Below are positions 26,122-34,905 of a stretch of DNA of 64,000 nucleotides, in pieces. How positions within the stretch are numbered: the first letter of the stretch is position 1; each line of letters opens with the position of its first letter. The DNA is from Nocardioides sp. PD653-B2 (GTDB lineage Bacteria; Actinomycetota; Actinomycetes; Propionibacteriales; Nocardioidaceae), in the NCBI RefSeq assembly GCF_002117935.1, contig NZ_BDJE01000051.1, positions 60,670-124,669 of the forward strand, read 5' to 3'. The position numbers and the translations under genes were made by a program. Below the pieces are notes generated by a model, which saw only the letters and a program-made list of their open reading frames with translations, ran no database searches and was not told where the DNA came from.

Positions 26122-27463
26122 GTGCGTCGTGCCGTGGGTCCCCTGCTCGCCGTGACCGTGGCGCTGGTGCTCGCGGACTCCGCGGTGGTGACGCTCGCGC
26201 TGCCCGACATCCTCCGACACCTGGACGCGACCGTCGGCGGGGTCGCGTGGGTGCTGATCGCGTTCAACCTCGTGCTGGGCTTCGCGGCCGTGCCGACGGC
26301 CGTGGTCTTCGGCCGGACGCCGCCGCGGGTCGTCAGCGCCGTCGGCATCGCGGTGTTCGCCGCCTCCTCCGCGTGGTGCGCGCTGGCGCCGTCGATCGAC
26401 GCGCTGGTCGCGGCGCGGTGCGTGCAGGCGCTTCGGGGGCGCGCTGGCGCTGGTCGGGTGCCTGGAGCTCATGGCCGCGGAGTACGGCGAGCGGCGCGGC
26501 GTCGCGGCCTGGGTCACGGCCGGTGTGGTCGGCACCGCGATCGGGCCGTTCGCGGGCGGGCTGCTCACCCAGGCGTTCTCGTGGCAGGCCATCTTCGTGG
26601 TGCAGGTGCCGTTCGCCGTGCTGGCGGTGCCGGCCGCGCTCGCCGTACCCGCGCCGCCGGACCTCACCCCGGACCGGCACCGGCCGGCCATCCGCCCCAA
26701 CCTGACCCTCGCCCTGCTGTCGGCGGCGCTCACGGCCGCGCTGTTCCTGCTGGTGCTGCTCCTGGTCGAGGGCTGGCGCCGCTCTCCGGGGACCGCGGCG
26801 CTGACCGTGTCGGTCGTGCCGCTGGCGGCTCTCGCCGCGCGGCCGCTCGCGCGCCTCCTCCGGCCTCCGGCCGAGGTGGAGGTCGCAGTGGGCTGCTTCC
26901 TCATCGCCGGCGGCCTGGTCGGCCTCGCCGTCCCGCCGTCGGCCGACCTCGTCTGGACGATCGCGCCCCAGGCGCTGGTGGGTCTGGGGCTCGGGCTGAC
27001 CGTCGACCGGCTCACCTCCCAGGCGATGGAGATGCGGCTGCCGCGGATCCGGCACGCGGGGTGGACCATCAGCGCGCGCCACCTCGGCGTGGTCGTGGGG
27101 CTGGCAATCCTGACCCCGGTGTTCACCGCCGACCTGCAGGAGGCCCAGGTGCCGGCCCAGGAGGCGATCGCGTCCCTGATGCTGGACGCGCAGCTGTTGC
27201 CGGACGACAAGATCGCGGTCGCCCAGGCCCTCGGCGACGAGCTGGTCCAGCAGCAGGGCCAGGTGCCCGATCTGTCCCACGCCTTCGCGACGGCGGATCT
27301 CGCGCCCGAGGAGCGCCCGGCTGCCGCCCGGCTCGAGCACGACCTCGACGCCCAGCTGGAGCGGGCGGCGACGCGGGCCTTCCGCGACTCCTTCCTCATC
27401 GGCGCCGGCCTCGCGCTCCTCGCCCTGCTCACGGTGGTCGCTCCCCGCAGGCGGGTGCGGTGA
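26122..27463 (+). pseudogene. MFS transporter (DHA2-like) interrupted by a frameshift
   Basis: The first frame, from GTG 26122, encodes helices 1-4 of an MFS exporter (LADSAVVTLALPDIL, WVLIAFNLVLGF, FGRTPPRV, AARCVQAL). Near 26430-26440 (GCGCTTCGGGGGCG) the coding frame shifts by one base; the other frame continues GGALALVGCLELMAAEYGERRG and the remaining helices to TGA at 27461-27463. Restoring one base gives a continuous protein of about 447 residues. GAGGAT six bases before the GTG is a leaderless-type start. Either the gene is broken, or the G run is a sequencing error, or the frame is bypassed. Downstream coding remains intact, which argues for a recent or technical event. Confidence 0.72.
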
Positions 27464-28074
27464 TGAGCCGGCTCGCCCGCCTGGTCGGCCTGCCGGTGGT
27501 CGCGCTGGTCCTGGTGGGTGGCGTGCTCGGGGTGCAGGTCGCCCAGGGCGGCGGCGACTTCGAGCCGCTCCAGCCGGCCGACCCGTGCGCCGAGCGGGCG
27601 GTCGTCTCGCGCGCCGACGGCATCGACGGCCTCACCGAGCGTCTCGTGCTGCTCGGGATCGACGGCGCCGCCTGCCGCCTCGGCGTCAGCCGCGAGGCGC
27701 TCACCTTGGAGCTCGCCCGGCCCGGCGCCCGCAGCGATGCCGAGGTCGACGCCCTGCACGACGGCCTGCTGTCCGCCGTGCAGCGGATGAAGGACGACGG
27801 CACCCTGCCGCCCGCCTCCGACCTGGTCGACGACGCCCTCGGCAGCGCGGACCTCAACGGCTTCCTCGAGGCCGCGATCCGCGCACTGCCGGACTCGGTG
27901 GTCGATGCGGCCCTGAAGACCGACGACGTCCTCACCCGCGCGATCGACGGCCTGGACCTGCGCGCCCTCCTGGAGAACCTCGACGACCGGGACGACCTCA
28001 ACCGGCAGCTCGACGCCGCGATCACGCAGGCCGTCGAGGACTCGCTCGCCGCCCGGCTCCGCGAGCTCCTCTGA
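27463..28074 (+). CDS. Secreted or membrane-anchored protein of unknown function
   Basis: A 203-residue protein with a signal or anchor segment (LVGLPVVALVLVGGVLGVQVA) and then a mostly helical outside region rich in Asp, Leu and Ala, for example AAIRALPDSVVDAALKTDD and LLENLDDRDDLNRQL. Two Cys (DPCAER and AACRLG) could pair. The ATG shares a base with the TGA of the MFS gene (TGATG), so the two are translationally coupled; it may assist the transporter. No family recognised. Confidence 0.72.
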   Translation: MSRLARLVGLPVVALVLVGGVLGVQVAQGGGDFEPLQPADPCAERAVVSRADGIDGLTERLVLLGIDGAACRLGVSREALTLELARPGARSDAEVDALHDGLLSAVQRMKDDGTLPPASDLVDDALGSADLNGFLEAAIRALPDSVVDAALKTDDVLTRAIDGLDLRALLENLDDRDDLNRQLDAAITQAVEDSLAARLRELL

Positions 28075-28089
28075 CCTGCGAGCCAGCTC

Positions 28090-28674
28090 TCAGAGGCCGA
28101 GTGCGCTGAGCACGAAGCCGGCCGCGACGAGGACGAAGACTCCCGAGGCCAGGGCCATGGCGAGGGTCCCGCTCACCTGGCTGGGCCGCCGGTCGTCGCG
28201 GGAGCCGATGGCGACCGCCATCAGGAGGCAGAGGGCGACGCCGTACGTCGCGGGGACGGCGACGACCAGCGCGTCCTGGGTGCCGCCGAAGCAGAAGGTG
28301 TTGGGGTCGCAGTCGGTGCCGGCGAGCACGATCGCCACGACCGTCAGGAGGCCGGTCAGGGGGACGCACACGATCAGGCCGACGACGGAGCCGACCCGGC
28401 GCAGTCGCGGGCGGTCGCTGACCGGCTGCCACACCAGCCCGGACCAGGCGACCAGCAGCCCCACCAGGAAGGCCCCGAGGAACCAGTCCCGGGTCGCCCA
28501 GTCCCACAGGTCTCGCTCCGAGGGGCAGAACAACGGGTCGGCGTCGCAGTGCATCGGCACGGGCGAGCGGGTGTACAGGCCGATCACGAAGGCCAGCAGC
28601 GAAGCGCCGGCGACGGCGATGCCACCGAGCAGCGCGGGGTTCCGGTACGGCGGGACGTGGCTCTCGATGATCAT
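28090..28674 (-). CDS. Four-helix membrane protein of unknown function, paralogue B
   Basis: A 194-residue protein homologous along its length to the one at 25447-26031: similar Cys pairs (HCDADPLFCPSERD and CDPNTFC), WFLGAFLVGLLVAW, RPRLRRVGSVVGL and a matching set of hydrophobic segments. Its upstream block (GAGGCTGTCA at 28681 and CGTGAGCCC plus GTACTCAA at 28708-28726) recurs before the other copy, so gene and promoter were duplicated together. The pair brackets the MFS gene and its coupled partner. Convergent with the latter. Function unknown. Confidence 0.72.
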   Translation of the reverse strand: MIIESHVPPYRNPALLGGIAVAGASLLAFVIGLYTRSPVPMHCDADPLFCPSERDLWDWATRDWFLGAFLVGLLVAWSGLVWQPVSDRPRLRRVGSVVGLIVCVPLTGLLTVVAIVLAGTDCDPNTFCFGGTQDALVVAVPATYGVALCLLMAVAIGSRDDRRPSQVSGTLAMALASGVFVLVAAGFVLSALGL

Positions 28675-28839
28675 GACCCCGAGGCTGTCAGTGGTCGCCG
28701 CTCGCCGCGTGAGCCCGAGTACTCAATCCGGTGGCGAGGGGAGGAAGTCCCCTCATCTGGGCGCTCGTCCCGCTCGTGGGGGCGGGCGCGAGCGCCGTCG
28801 TGGCTCACCCACGGGTGCCGGCTCCCGGCAGACGATCGC

Positions 28840-29979
28840 CTACGCCCCGCGCGGCTCCGTCGTGCGGTCCGGCTCCGCCGCCTGACGCGCCCGCGCCGAC
28901 CGCCGTCGGGCCGCGAGGCCCACGCCGAAACGACGCAGCGGATCCTCGAAGCACACGTGCGCGACGTGCGCCGCGACGAAGGCGAGCGTGAGGCCGACCG
29001 CGGTCGAGAGGAGCGACCCCGGGAAGCCCCAGGCGGCCGGCAGCACGGCCTCCGCGGCGTTCAGCCCGAAGTTGTGCAGCAGGTAGAGCGCGTAGGAGAG
29101 ACCGGCGACGTAGACCATCGGCCGCGAGCCCAGCCAGCCCACCCGCGTGGAGGTCGTCGTGACCAGACCGACCAGCGTCAGCGCCACGACGAGATCGAAG
29201 ACCGGGTAGAGCCACCCCTGGGGCAGGATCTCCTCGGCGCCGAACTGGAGCACCACGAGCGTGATGCAGGCCAGCAGCAGGACCGGCGGGCGGCCGACGA
29301 CCGCGAGCCGGTCGTAGGAGCGGCGGTGGTGCAGGAGCGTCGCGCACAGTGCGCCGAGGGCGATCGGGGTGTAGCTCTCCAGCGAGACGCCCCACCCGCC
29401 GCCGAGGTAGCCGGCCACCGTGCAGGTGAGGGCGACGACACCGAGCGCGACGGCCTGCGACCGGCCCCGGGCCCTGAGCAGCACGAAGCCCAGCAGCGGC
29501 CAGACGAGGTAGAACTTCTCCTCGATCCCGATCGACCATGCCATGTCGAAGGGGACGAGCACGCCGTGGTTGAAGAAGACCGAGTGCTCGGGAAAGAAGA
29601 GCACAAAGTAGGGGATGTTCTCGACGAAGGCGTCACGTCGCTCGGGTTGGAGCCCGAGGCCCACGATCAGCACGCAGTAGAGCAGGAACACCGCGAAGAA
29701 CAGCGGGTAGATGCGGAAGACCCGCTGGAGGTAGAACGCGCTCAGGCTGACGCCCTCGGGGTGTGCGTCGCGCTCGCGCAGCATCAGGGTGTTGATCAGG
29801 AAGCCACTGAGCACGAAGAAGATCGTGACCCCGGACGGGCCGTGCAGCAGCGGCCACACGTGCTGGTAGGCCGGGTGTGCGGTGAAGACGAGCACGACCG
29901 AGATCGCCCGCACCCCGTCGAGGGCAGGGAACCGGCGCAGGCCGCGGTAGCCCGCGTGCTCGATGAAGCCGGCCCCCAT
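28840..29979 (-). CDS. Acyltransferase 3 family membrane protein
   Basis: A 379-residue membrane O-acyltransferase with about ten hydrophobic segments. RFPALDGVRAISVVLVFTAH carries the catalytic His of the family; FFVLSGFLI, RVFRIYPLFF and WSIGIEEKFYLVWPLL are the standard later motifs, and FEDPLRR closes the protein. Such enzymes acetylate or succinylate cell-surface sugars, lipids or antibiotics. ATG at 29979 is favoured by GGGGGG upstream; ATG at 29997 would add six residues. No glycosyl gene cluster is adjacent, so the acceptor is unknown. The 165 bp after paralogue B holds nothing nameable. Confidence 0.9.
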   Translation of the reverse strand: MGAGFIEHAGYRGLRRFPALDGVRAISVVLVFTAHPAYQHVWPLLHGPSGVTIFFVLSGFLINTLMLRERDAHPEGVSLSAFYLQRVFRIYPLFFAVFLLYCVLIVGLGLQPERRDAFVENIPYFVLFFPEHSVFFNHGVLVPFDMAWSIGIEEKFYLVWPLLGFVLLRARGRSQAVALGVVALTCTVAGYLGGGWGVSLESYTPIALGALCATLLHHRRSYDRLAVVGRPPVLLLACITLVVLQFGAEEILPQGWLYPVFDLVVALTLVGLVTTTSTRVGWLGSRPMVYVAGLSYALYLLHNFGLNAAEAVLPAAWGFPGSLLSTAVGLTLAFVAAHVAHVCFEDPLRRFGVGLAARRRSARARQAAEPDRTTEPRGA

Positions 29980-30052
29980 GACATCCCCCCGTGACATACC
30001 CCTGTGTCGACGCCGGGGTTGTACCCCGTGGGGAGGGTTCCTAGACCAGGGC

Positions 30053-32392
30053 TCAACCCGGCAGCGCGACCTCGCCCCGGATGTCGCCCAGGCCGCGGGC
30101 GACCAGGAGCCGGCCGCGGGTCAGCGGCCGCCAGGCGCCGTCGGCCCAGGTGCGGCACGCGCGCGGGTCCAGGGCGACCTCGACGCTGCGGGTCGCGCCG
30201 GCCGCGAGGTCGACGGTCGTCCAGCCGACGAGCCGGACCGGCTGGTCGTCCTCGGCCGGCTGCAGGTAGACCTGCACCACCTCGCGGGAGTCGCGCGCGG
30301 AGACGTTGGTGAGGTCGACGGTGACCGCCGACCCCGACAGCGTGACCGCGCCGTACGCCCACGTGCCGTAGCCGAGGCCCTCGCCGAACCAGTACGCCGG
30401 CGCGGGGGCCCGGCGCGCGGCGTAGCCCCGGTAGCCGACGTGGATGCCCTCGTCGTAGGAGAGCCTGCCGTCGGTCGGGACGACGTCCCACGCGGGTGAC
30501 GCGCCGTCAGCGGCCGGGAACGACGTGACCAGCCGGCCGGCCGGTTCGACGTCGCCGAGCAGCGCGGCGGCGACCGCGTGGCCGCCCTCCTGGCCGGGCA
30601 GCCCGGCCCACAAGATCGCGTCCACCTCGTCGCGCCACGGCATCAGCACCGGGGTGGCCGCATTGACGACCACGACCGTCCGGCGGGCCGCGGCCGCGAC
30701 CGCGGAGACGAGCTCGTCCTGGCGACCGGGCAGGGCGAGGGTCGACTTGTCGAAGGCCTCCGTCTCCTGCTCCTCGGTCAGGCCGACGACCACGACCGCG
30801 ACGTCGGCGGCGGCAGCGGCGGCCACCGCGGCGGCGATCGCGGCGTCGTCGGCCGGGGGAGTCGGCTCGGCGACCAGCCCGAGGCCGGCCCAGCCGCCGA
30901 GGGTCACGTCGGCCACGAGCTCCGTCGGCCCGTCGAGCACCACGTCGGTCTGCCAGCCGGGTGGGCGCAGGAAGTCGCCCCCCATGTCGTCGGTCTCCGA
31001 CTCCAGCGTCACCTCGTACGACGCCTCCCCGACGGTCACCGTCGCGGTCCCCACCCCCAGGAACCCGACCCGCATCGCACCGCCCGGCACCGTCGCGGAC
31101 ATCACCACCCGGGTGACGGGCTCGGCGAGCGCCTGGTCGACCATGGTGCCGACGGTCTTCGCCTCCTCGGACCGGTGGTCGGACAGCAGTGCCCCGGAGG
31201 CGCCGTAGTGCCGCACCCGCATCGCGAAGTGCCCGGCCCGGGCCCGGGCCCGTACGGCGACGCCGTCGGTGACCGTCACACCGTCGGTCGCGGCGGTCAG
31301 CCCCTCGGCGATGCTCACCTGGTGCGGTGCCCGCACCGCCGCCGATCCGCCGCCCATGCAGGCGGTCTCCAGTGCCGGCCGCCCGATCAGGGCCACGGAG
31401 CCACCCCGCGCCAGCGGGAGCGTCCCGTCGTTCGTCAGCACCGTCATCCCCTCGGCCGCGAGCCGCGTCAGCTGCTCACGCCGTACGTCCCCACCCGGCT
31501 CGGGCAGGTCGGTGCGCCAGGTGCGGGTCTCGTCGAGCGCGCCGACCCGGGACGCCAGCCGCAGCAGCCGGCGCAGGTGGTCGTCGACCACGCTCTCGTC
31601 GACCTCGCCCGCCTCGACGGCCGCGACCAGCGCCGGACCCCAGGGGCCGGTCGGCCCGGGCATCACGAGGTCGAGCCCGCCGTTCGCGGCCGCGGCGGCC
31701 GACTTCGTCGCGAACCAGTCCGACATCACCAGACCGCTCCAGCCCCACTCGCCCTTGAGGATCCCGTTGTTGACCGGCCCCTGCTCGGTCGCGGGGATGC
31801 CGTTGACGTCGTTGTAGGCCGCCATCACCGACCACGGGTCGGCGTCCTCGACCGCGATCTCGAACGGCAGCAGGTAGAGCTCGCGCAGCGTCCGCTCGTC
31901 CACGACGCTGTCGACGGTGTGCCGGTTGGTCTCGGCCTCGTTGGCGACCAGGTGCTTCACGCAGGCGCCGACGCCCTGCGACTGCAGTCCGGAGACGTAC
32001 GCCGCCGCGAGGTGGCCGGTCAGCAGCGGGTCCTCGGAGTAGGCCTCGAAGAGCCGCCCGCCCAGCGGGCTGCGGTGCAGGTTGACCGTCGGGCCGAGCA
32101 CGACGTGGATGTGCTGCCGCTCCGCCTCCTCGGCGAGCAGCCGCCCGACCTCCGCGGCGGTCTCGGTGCGCCACGACGACGCGAGCAGGGTCGCATTGGG
32201 GAAGAGGCAGGTCAGCGGCCCGCCGGTGAAGTCGAGCCCGCGCACCCCCGTCGGCCCGTCCGAGAACGCCATCGGCGCGAGCCCGATCTCGTCGTCCCCG
32301 CGGACGGTGAACATCGAGGCGCCGGTCAGCAGCCGGACCTTGCGGTCGAGGGGGAGTCGAGCGATGCGTTCGTCGAGCTGGGCGTCGTCCAT
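30053..32392 (-). CDS. Glycoside hydrolase family 3 beta-glycosidase
   Basis: A 779-residue enzyme cleaving terminal beta-linked sugars. Domain order: GH3 barrel (1-about 300) with KHLVANEAETNRH and the nucleophile in GLVMSDWFA (Asp225); GH3 C-domain beginning TRLAAEGMTVLTNDG; a PA14-like insert (about 415-545) inside that domain; then VVVVGLTEEQETEAFD, VVVVNAATPVLMPW and a fibronectin-III-like end (SREVVQVYLQP). No signal peptide is seen, so it acts inside the cell on imported oligosaccharides. ATG at 32392 begins the conserved sequence; the upstream in-frame stretch contains no family sequence. Beta-glucosidase is the commonest activity. Confidence 0.92.
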   Translation of the reverse strand: MDDAQLDERIARLPLDRKVRLLTGASMFTVRGDDEIGLAPMAFSDGPTGVRGLDFTGGPLTCLFPNATLLASSWRTETAAEVGRLLAEEAERQHIHVVLGPTVNLHRSPLGGRLFEAYSEDPLLTGHLAAAYVSGLQSQGVGACVKHLVANEAETNRHTVDSVVDERTLRELYLLPFEIAVEDADPWSVMAAYNDVNGIPATEQGPVNNGILKGEWGWSGLVMSDWFATKSAAAAANGGLDLVMPGPTGPWGPALVAAVEAGEVDESVVDDHLRRLLRLASRVGALDETRTWRTDLPEPGGDVRREQLTRLAAEGMTVLTNDGTLPLARGGSVALIGRPALETACMGGGSAAVRAPHQVSIAEGLTAATDGVTVTDGVAVRARARAGHFAMRVRHYGASGALLSDHRSEEAKTVGTMVDQALAEPVTRVVMSATVPGGAMRVGFLGVGTATVTVGEASYEVTLESETDDMGGDFLRPPGWQTDVVLDGPTELVADVTLGGWAGLGLVAEPTPPADDAAIAAAVAAAAAADVAVVVVGLTEEQETEAFDKSTLALPGRQDELVSAVAAAARRTVVVVNAATPVLMPWRDEVDAILWAGLPGQEGGHAVAAALLGDVEPAGRLVTSFPAADGASPAWDVVPTDGRLSYDEGIHVGYRGYAARRAPAPAYWFGEGLGYGTWAYGAVTLSGSAVTVDLTNVSARDSREVVQVYLQPAEDDQPVRLVGWTTVDLAAGATRSVEVALDPRACRTWADGAWRPLTRGRLLVARGLGDIRGEVALPG

Positions 32393-32562
32393 GCTGCCCA
32401 CCCTGTCAGTCCCAGGCCGGGAGCATCGCCGGGACGGGGGATCCAGCACGGCTCCGACCGCTTCGAGGGTCGACGGCGACCGGGGGGCCGCTCCGGAGGT
32501 CGTGATCTCGGACGTGAGCCGCCGCCGGAGGTGGCGCTGGTCACGGTCCGGCAACGTGCCTT

Positions 32563-32578
32563 GTCAGGAGCTCCTGAC
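32563..32578. promoter_or_regulatory. 16-bp perfect palindrome upstream of the GH3 gene
   Basis: GTCAGGAG followed by its exact inverse CTCCTGAC. It sits 171 bp before the GH3 start and 83 bp after the preceding gene on the same strand. It may be an operator for sugar control; its centre AGCT differs from the usual LacI CG centre. The rest of 32393-32660 shows no gene. Confidence 0.35.
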
Positions 32579-32660
32579 GTTTGACAGGCTGTCCGGCGGC
32601 GGGGGTCGATGAGGTGGTGCCACGGGGGTCACCATGGGTCGGCCCCCGTGCTCGCGCCCG

Positions 32661-33056
32661 CTACGCCGAGCCCAGCTCCGGGGTCGCTTCCCCGTCGATG
32701 ATCGCGCGGGAGAACCGCTCCCACGCCGCCTGGCGCGAGACGCCGAGCGCCTTGCCGATCTCGGCCCACGAGAGCTTGCGCGACCGGGCCAGCTGCACCC
32801 AGTCGACCAGGAAGCGGTCGACCTGCGCGCCCGTCTGCACGATCAGGGCCAGCTTGCCGAGCAGGTCGGCGTCCGACATCGTCTCCCACGGCGGCGGCCT
32901 GTCCTCGCCCGTGCGTCGGAACTCGGCCACGACACCGCTGTAGTAGTCGAGGCAGTCGCCACACATGAAGGCACCGAGCCCGCCCACCAGAGGCATGTCC
33001 TCGCGGCCCTGCTCGCCACAGAACGAGCAGCACTTGTACGTCGAATCGGCGTCCAT
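32661..33056 (-). CDS. ClpX-type C4 zinc-finger protein with a helix-turn-helix
   Basis: A 131-residue protein. CCSFCGEQ (about 9-16) and CGDCLDYY (about 35-42) form a four-Cys zinc site like the ClpX N-terminal finger. The C-terminal half includes RSRKLSWAEIGKALGVSRQAAWERFSR, a convincing helix-turn-helix. So this is a small zinc-binding DNA- or protein-binding factor, not ClpX, as no AAA domain follows. ATG at 33056 is preceded by GAGAGGA. Function unknown; it could be a regulator of the downstream GH3 gene, though 268 bp separate them. Confidence 0.75.
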   Translation of the reverse strand: MDADSTYKCCSFCGEQGREDMPLVGGLGAFMCGDCLDYYSGVVAEFRRTGEDRPPPWETMSDADLLGKLALIVQTGAQVDRFLVDWVQLARSRKLSWAEIGKALGVSRQAAWERFSRAIIDGEATPELGSA

Positions 33057-33185
33057 CCCGGTCCTCTCGCCACCCCCCAGAAGCGTCGGGCCGCGCCCGA
33101 CGTGCTCCAGAGTGTCAGGCGGGACCACACCGGGCCAGCCCGGCCGGACCACCCAGCCGGGTCGGCTCCTGCGCAGGTGTGTCCC

Positions 33186-34214
33186 TCAGGCGTCGGCGAC
33201 GAGAGGCGCGACCTCGGTGCCGAGCAGCTCGATCCCGCGGAGCAGGTCGTCGTGGGCGAGACGGGGGTTGGTCATCTGGAGCGACAGGCGGTCGACGCCG
33301 CCGAGCTGGTCGGCGACCCGGCGGATCTTGTCGGCCACCGTCTGCGGGTCGCCCAGGAAGAAGGCGCCGTTCGGCCCGGAGGTGGCGTCGAACTGCGCCC
33401 GGGTCGGGGTCGGGAAGCCTCGCTCGCGGGAGACCTTGGTGAACATCTCGTGCCAGCCGGGGTAGATCGTGTCGGCGGCCGCCTGCGTGCTCTCGGCGAC
33501 GAACCCGAAGACGTGCAGGCCCACCTGGAGCCGCTCCGGCGGGTGGCCGGCCTCGGCGCCGGCCCGGCGGTAGAGGTCGACGAGCGGCCCGAACTGGCGG
33601 GGCTCGCCGCCGATGATCGCGACCATCAGCGGCAGGCCGAGCAGCCCGGCGCGCACGAACGACTCCGGCGTGCCTCCGACGCCGACCCAGATCGGCAGCG
33701 GGTCCTGGACCGGGCGCGGGTAGATCCGCTGGCGGACCAGGGGCGGGCGGTGCCGCCCGGACCAGGTGACCTCGTCCTGGTCGCGAATCTGCAGGAGCAG
33801 CTCGAGCTTCTCGCTGAAGAGCGTGTCGTAGTCGGCGAGGTCGAGGCCGAAGAGCGGGAAGGCCTCGGTGAACGACCCGCGTCCCACGACGAGGTCGATG
33901 CGGCCCTTCGAGATCAGGTCCAGGGTCGCGAACTGCTGGAAGAGGCGCACCGGGTCGACCGCGCTCAGCACCGCGACGGCGCTGCCGAGCCGGATCCGCT
34001 CGGTCCGGGCGGCGGCCGCGGCCAGGATGACCGGCGGTGCGGAGTCGTAGTACTCGCTGCGGTGGTGCTCACCGATCCCGAACGAGTAGAGCCCGCTGCG
34101 GTCCGCGAGCTCGATCTCCTCGAGCAGGTGCTCCATCCGCTCCACCGGCCCGACCACGTGCCCCGTGGTCGGGTCGGTGACGGTGGAGACGAAGCTGTCG
34201 ACGCCCAGGTGCAT
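33186..34214 (-). CDS. LLM-class flavin-dependent oxidoreductase
   Basis: A 342-residue luciferase-like TIM-barrel protein. MHLGVDSFVSTV, SFGIGEHHRSEYY, RIRLGSAVAVLSAVDPVRLFQQFATLDLISKGRIDLVVGRGS and PIWVGVGGTPESF are the expected strand and flavin-binding stretches; FLGDPQTVADKIR is the usual late motif. Members reduce or monooxygenate substrates using FMNH2 or F420. The cofactor and substrate cannot be told. It is followed by the zinc-finger gene after 129 bp and has no obvious operon partner. Confidence 0.9.
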   Translation of the reverse strand: MHLGVDSFVSTVTDPTTGHVVGPVERMEHLLEEIELADRSGLYSFGIGEHHRSEYYDSAPPVILAAAAARTERIRLGSAVAVLSAVDPVRLFQQFATLDLISKGRIDLVVGRGSFTEAFPLFGLDLADYDTLFSEKLELLLQIRDQDEVTWSGRHRPPLVRQRIYPRPVQDPLPIWVGVGGTPESFVRAGLLGLPLMVAIIGGEPRQFGPLVDLYRRAGAEAGHPPERLQVGLHVFGFVAESTQAAADTIYPGWHEMFTKVSRERGFPTPTRAQFDATSGPNGAFFLGDPQTVADKIRRVADQLGGVDRLSLQMTNPRLAHDDLLRGIELLGTEVAPLVADA

Positions 34215-34249
34215 GGGAGAATCCAACCACCCGCATGGGCGTCGCCCGC

Positions 34250-34897
34250 TCAGCTGTCCTTGCGCTCCTGCTTCTTGGCCTCGGCGAGCTCGCTGAGGCG
34301 CTCGGCGTCGGCGCGCGCCTCGACGGCCGCCTGCTTGGTCTCGCGGGCCTGGTCGAGCTCGGACTTCGGGGCGGCCTGGGCGGCCTTCTTCTTCGCGGCA
34401 GCGGTGGAGGTGGCGGCCTTCTTGCGCCGCTCGGCCGTGGCGGTCCGGCTCGCGGCAGTCTTGTCGGCGGCTGCCTTCTCGGTCGCGGCGGTCTTCGTCG
34501 CGGTGGCCTTCGCCTGCTGCTTGCCCCGTGCCTCGACCACGTCGGCCTCCGCGAGGCCGGAGGCGGCGCGCTTGCGGGCCGCGGTGCGCGTGCGGGTGGC
34601 CTCGCTGCGGCCGGCGGCGGCGGTCGCGCGGGCCTGCTCGCGGCGTACGGCGGCCTCCTCCTCGAGGCGCGCGGCGGTCGCGAGCTTGTCGGAGCGGTCG
34701 AGCCGGTCGGCGCCCTGGGCGGCGATGCCGCGATCCCGGAGCAGGGCCCCGGCGACCGTGTCGGCGGTGCCGATGGCGCGGTCGAGGGCGACCCGGGCGG
34801 GGGCGTCGTCGGGGAGCCGTCGGGAGAGGCTGTTGTCGACGACCACCAGCGGCAGGCGGGCGATCTGGTAGGGCAGGGCGATCAGGGTGCGGAACAT
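34250..34897 (-). CDS. Ala/Lys/Glu-rich coiled-coil protein
   Basis: A 215-residue protein. Residues 1-60 are ordinary (FRTLIALPYQIARLPLVVVDNSLSRRL), then about 150 residues of low complexity in Ala, Lys, Arg, Glu and Thr predict long helices (EEEAAVRREQARATAAAGR, TKTAATEKAAADKTAASR). It lies nine bases after a CsbD-like gene, with GAGGACC before its ATG, so the two are one operon. Probably a stress or envelope-linked filamentous protein; histone-like DNA binding through the Lys/Ala repeats is another option. Confidence 0.7.
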   Translation of the reverse strand: MFRTLIALPYQIARLPLVVVDNSLSRRLPDDAPARVALDRAIGTADTVAGALLRDRGIAAQGADRLDRSDKLATAARLEEEAAVRREQARATAAAGRSEATRTRTAARKRAASGLAEADVVEARGKQQAKATATKTAATEKAAADKTAASRTATAERRKKAATSTAAAKKKAAQAAPKSELDQARETKQAAVEARADAERLSELAEAKKQERKDS

Positions 34898-34905
34898 GGT
34901 GGTCC

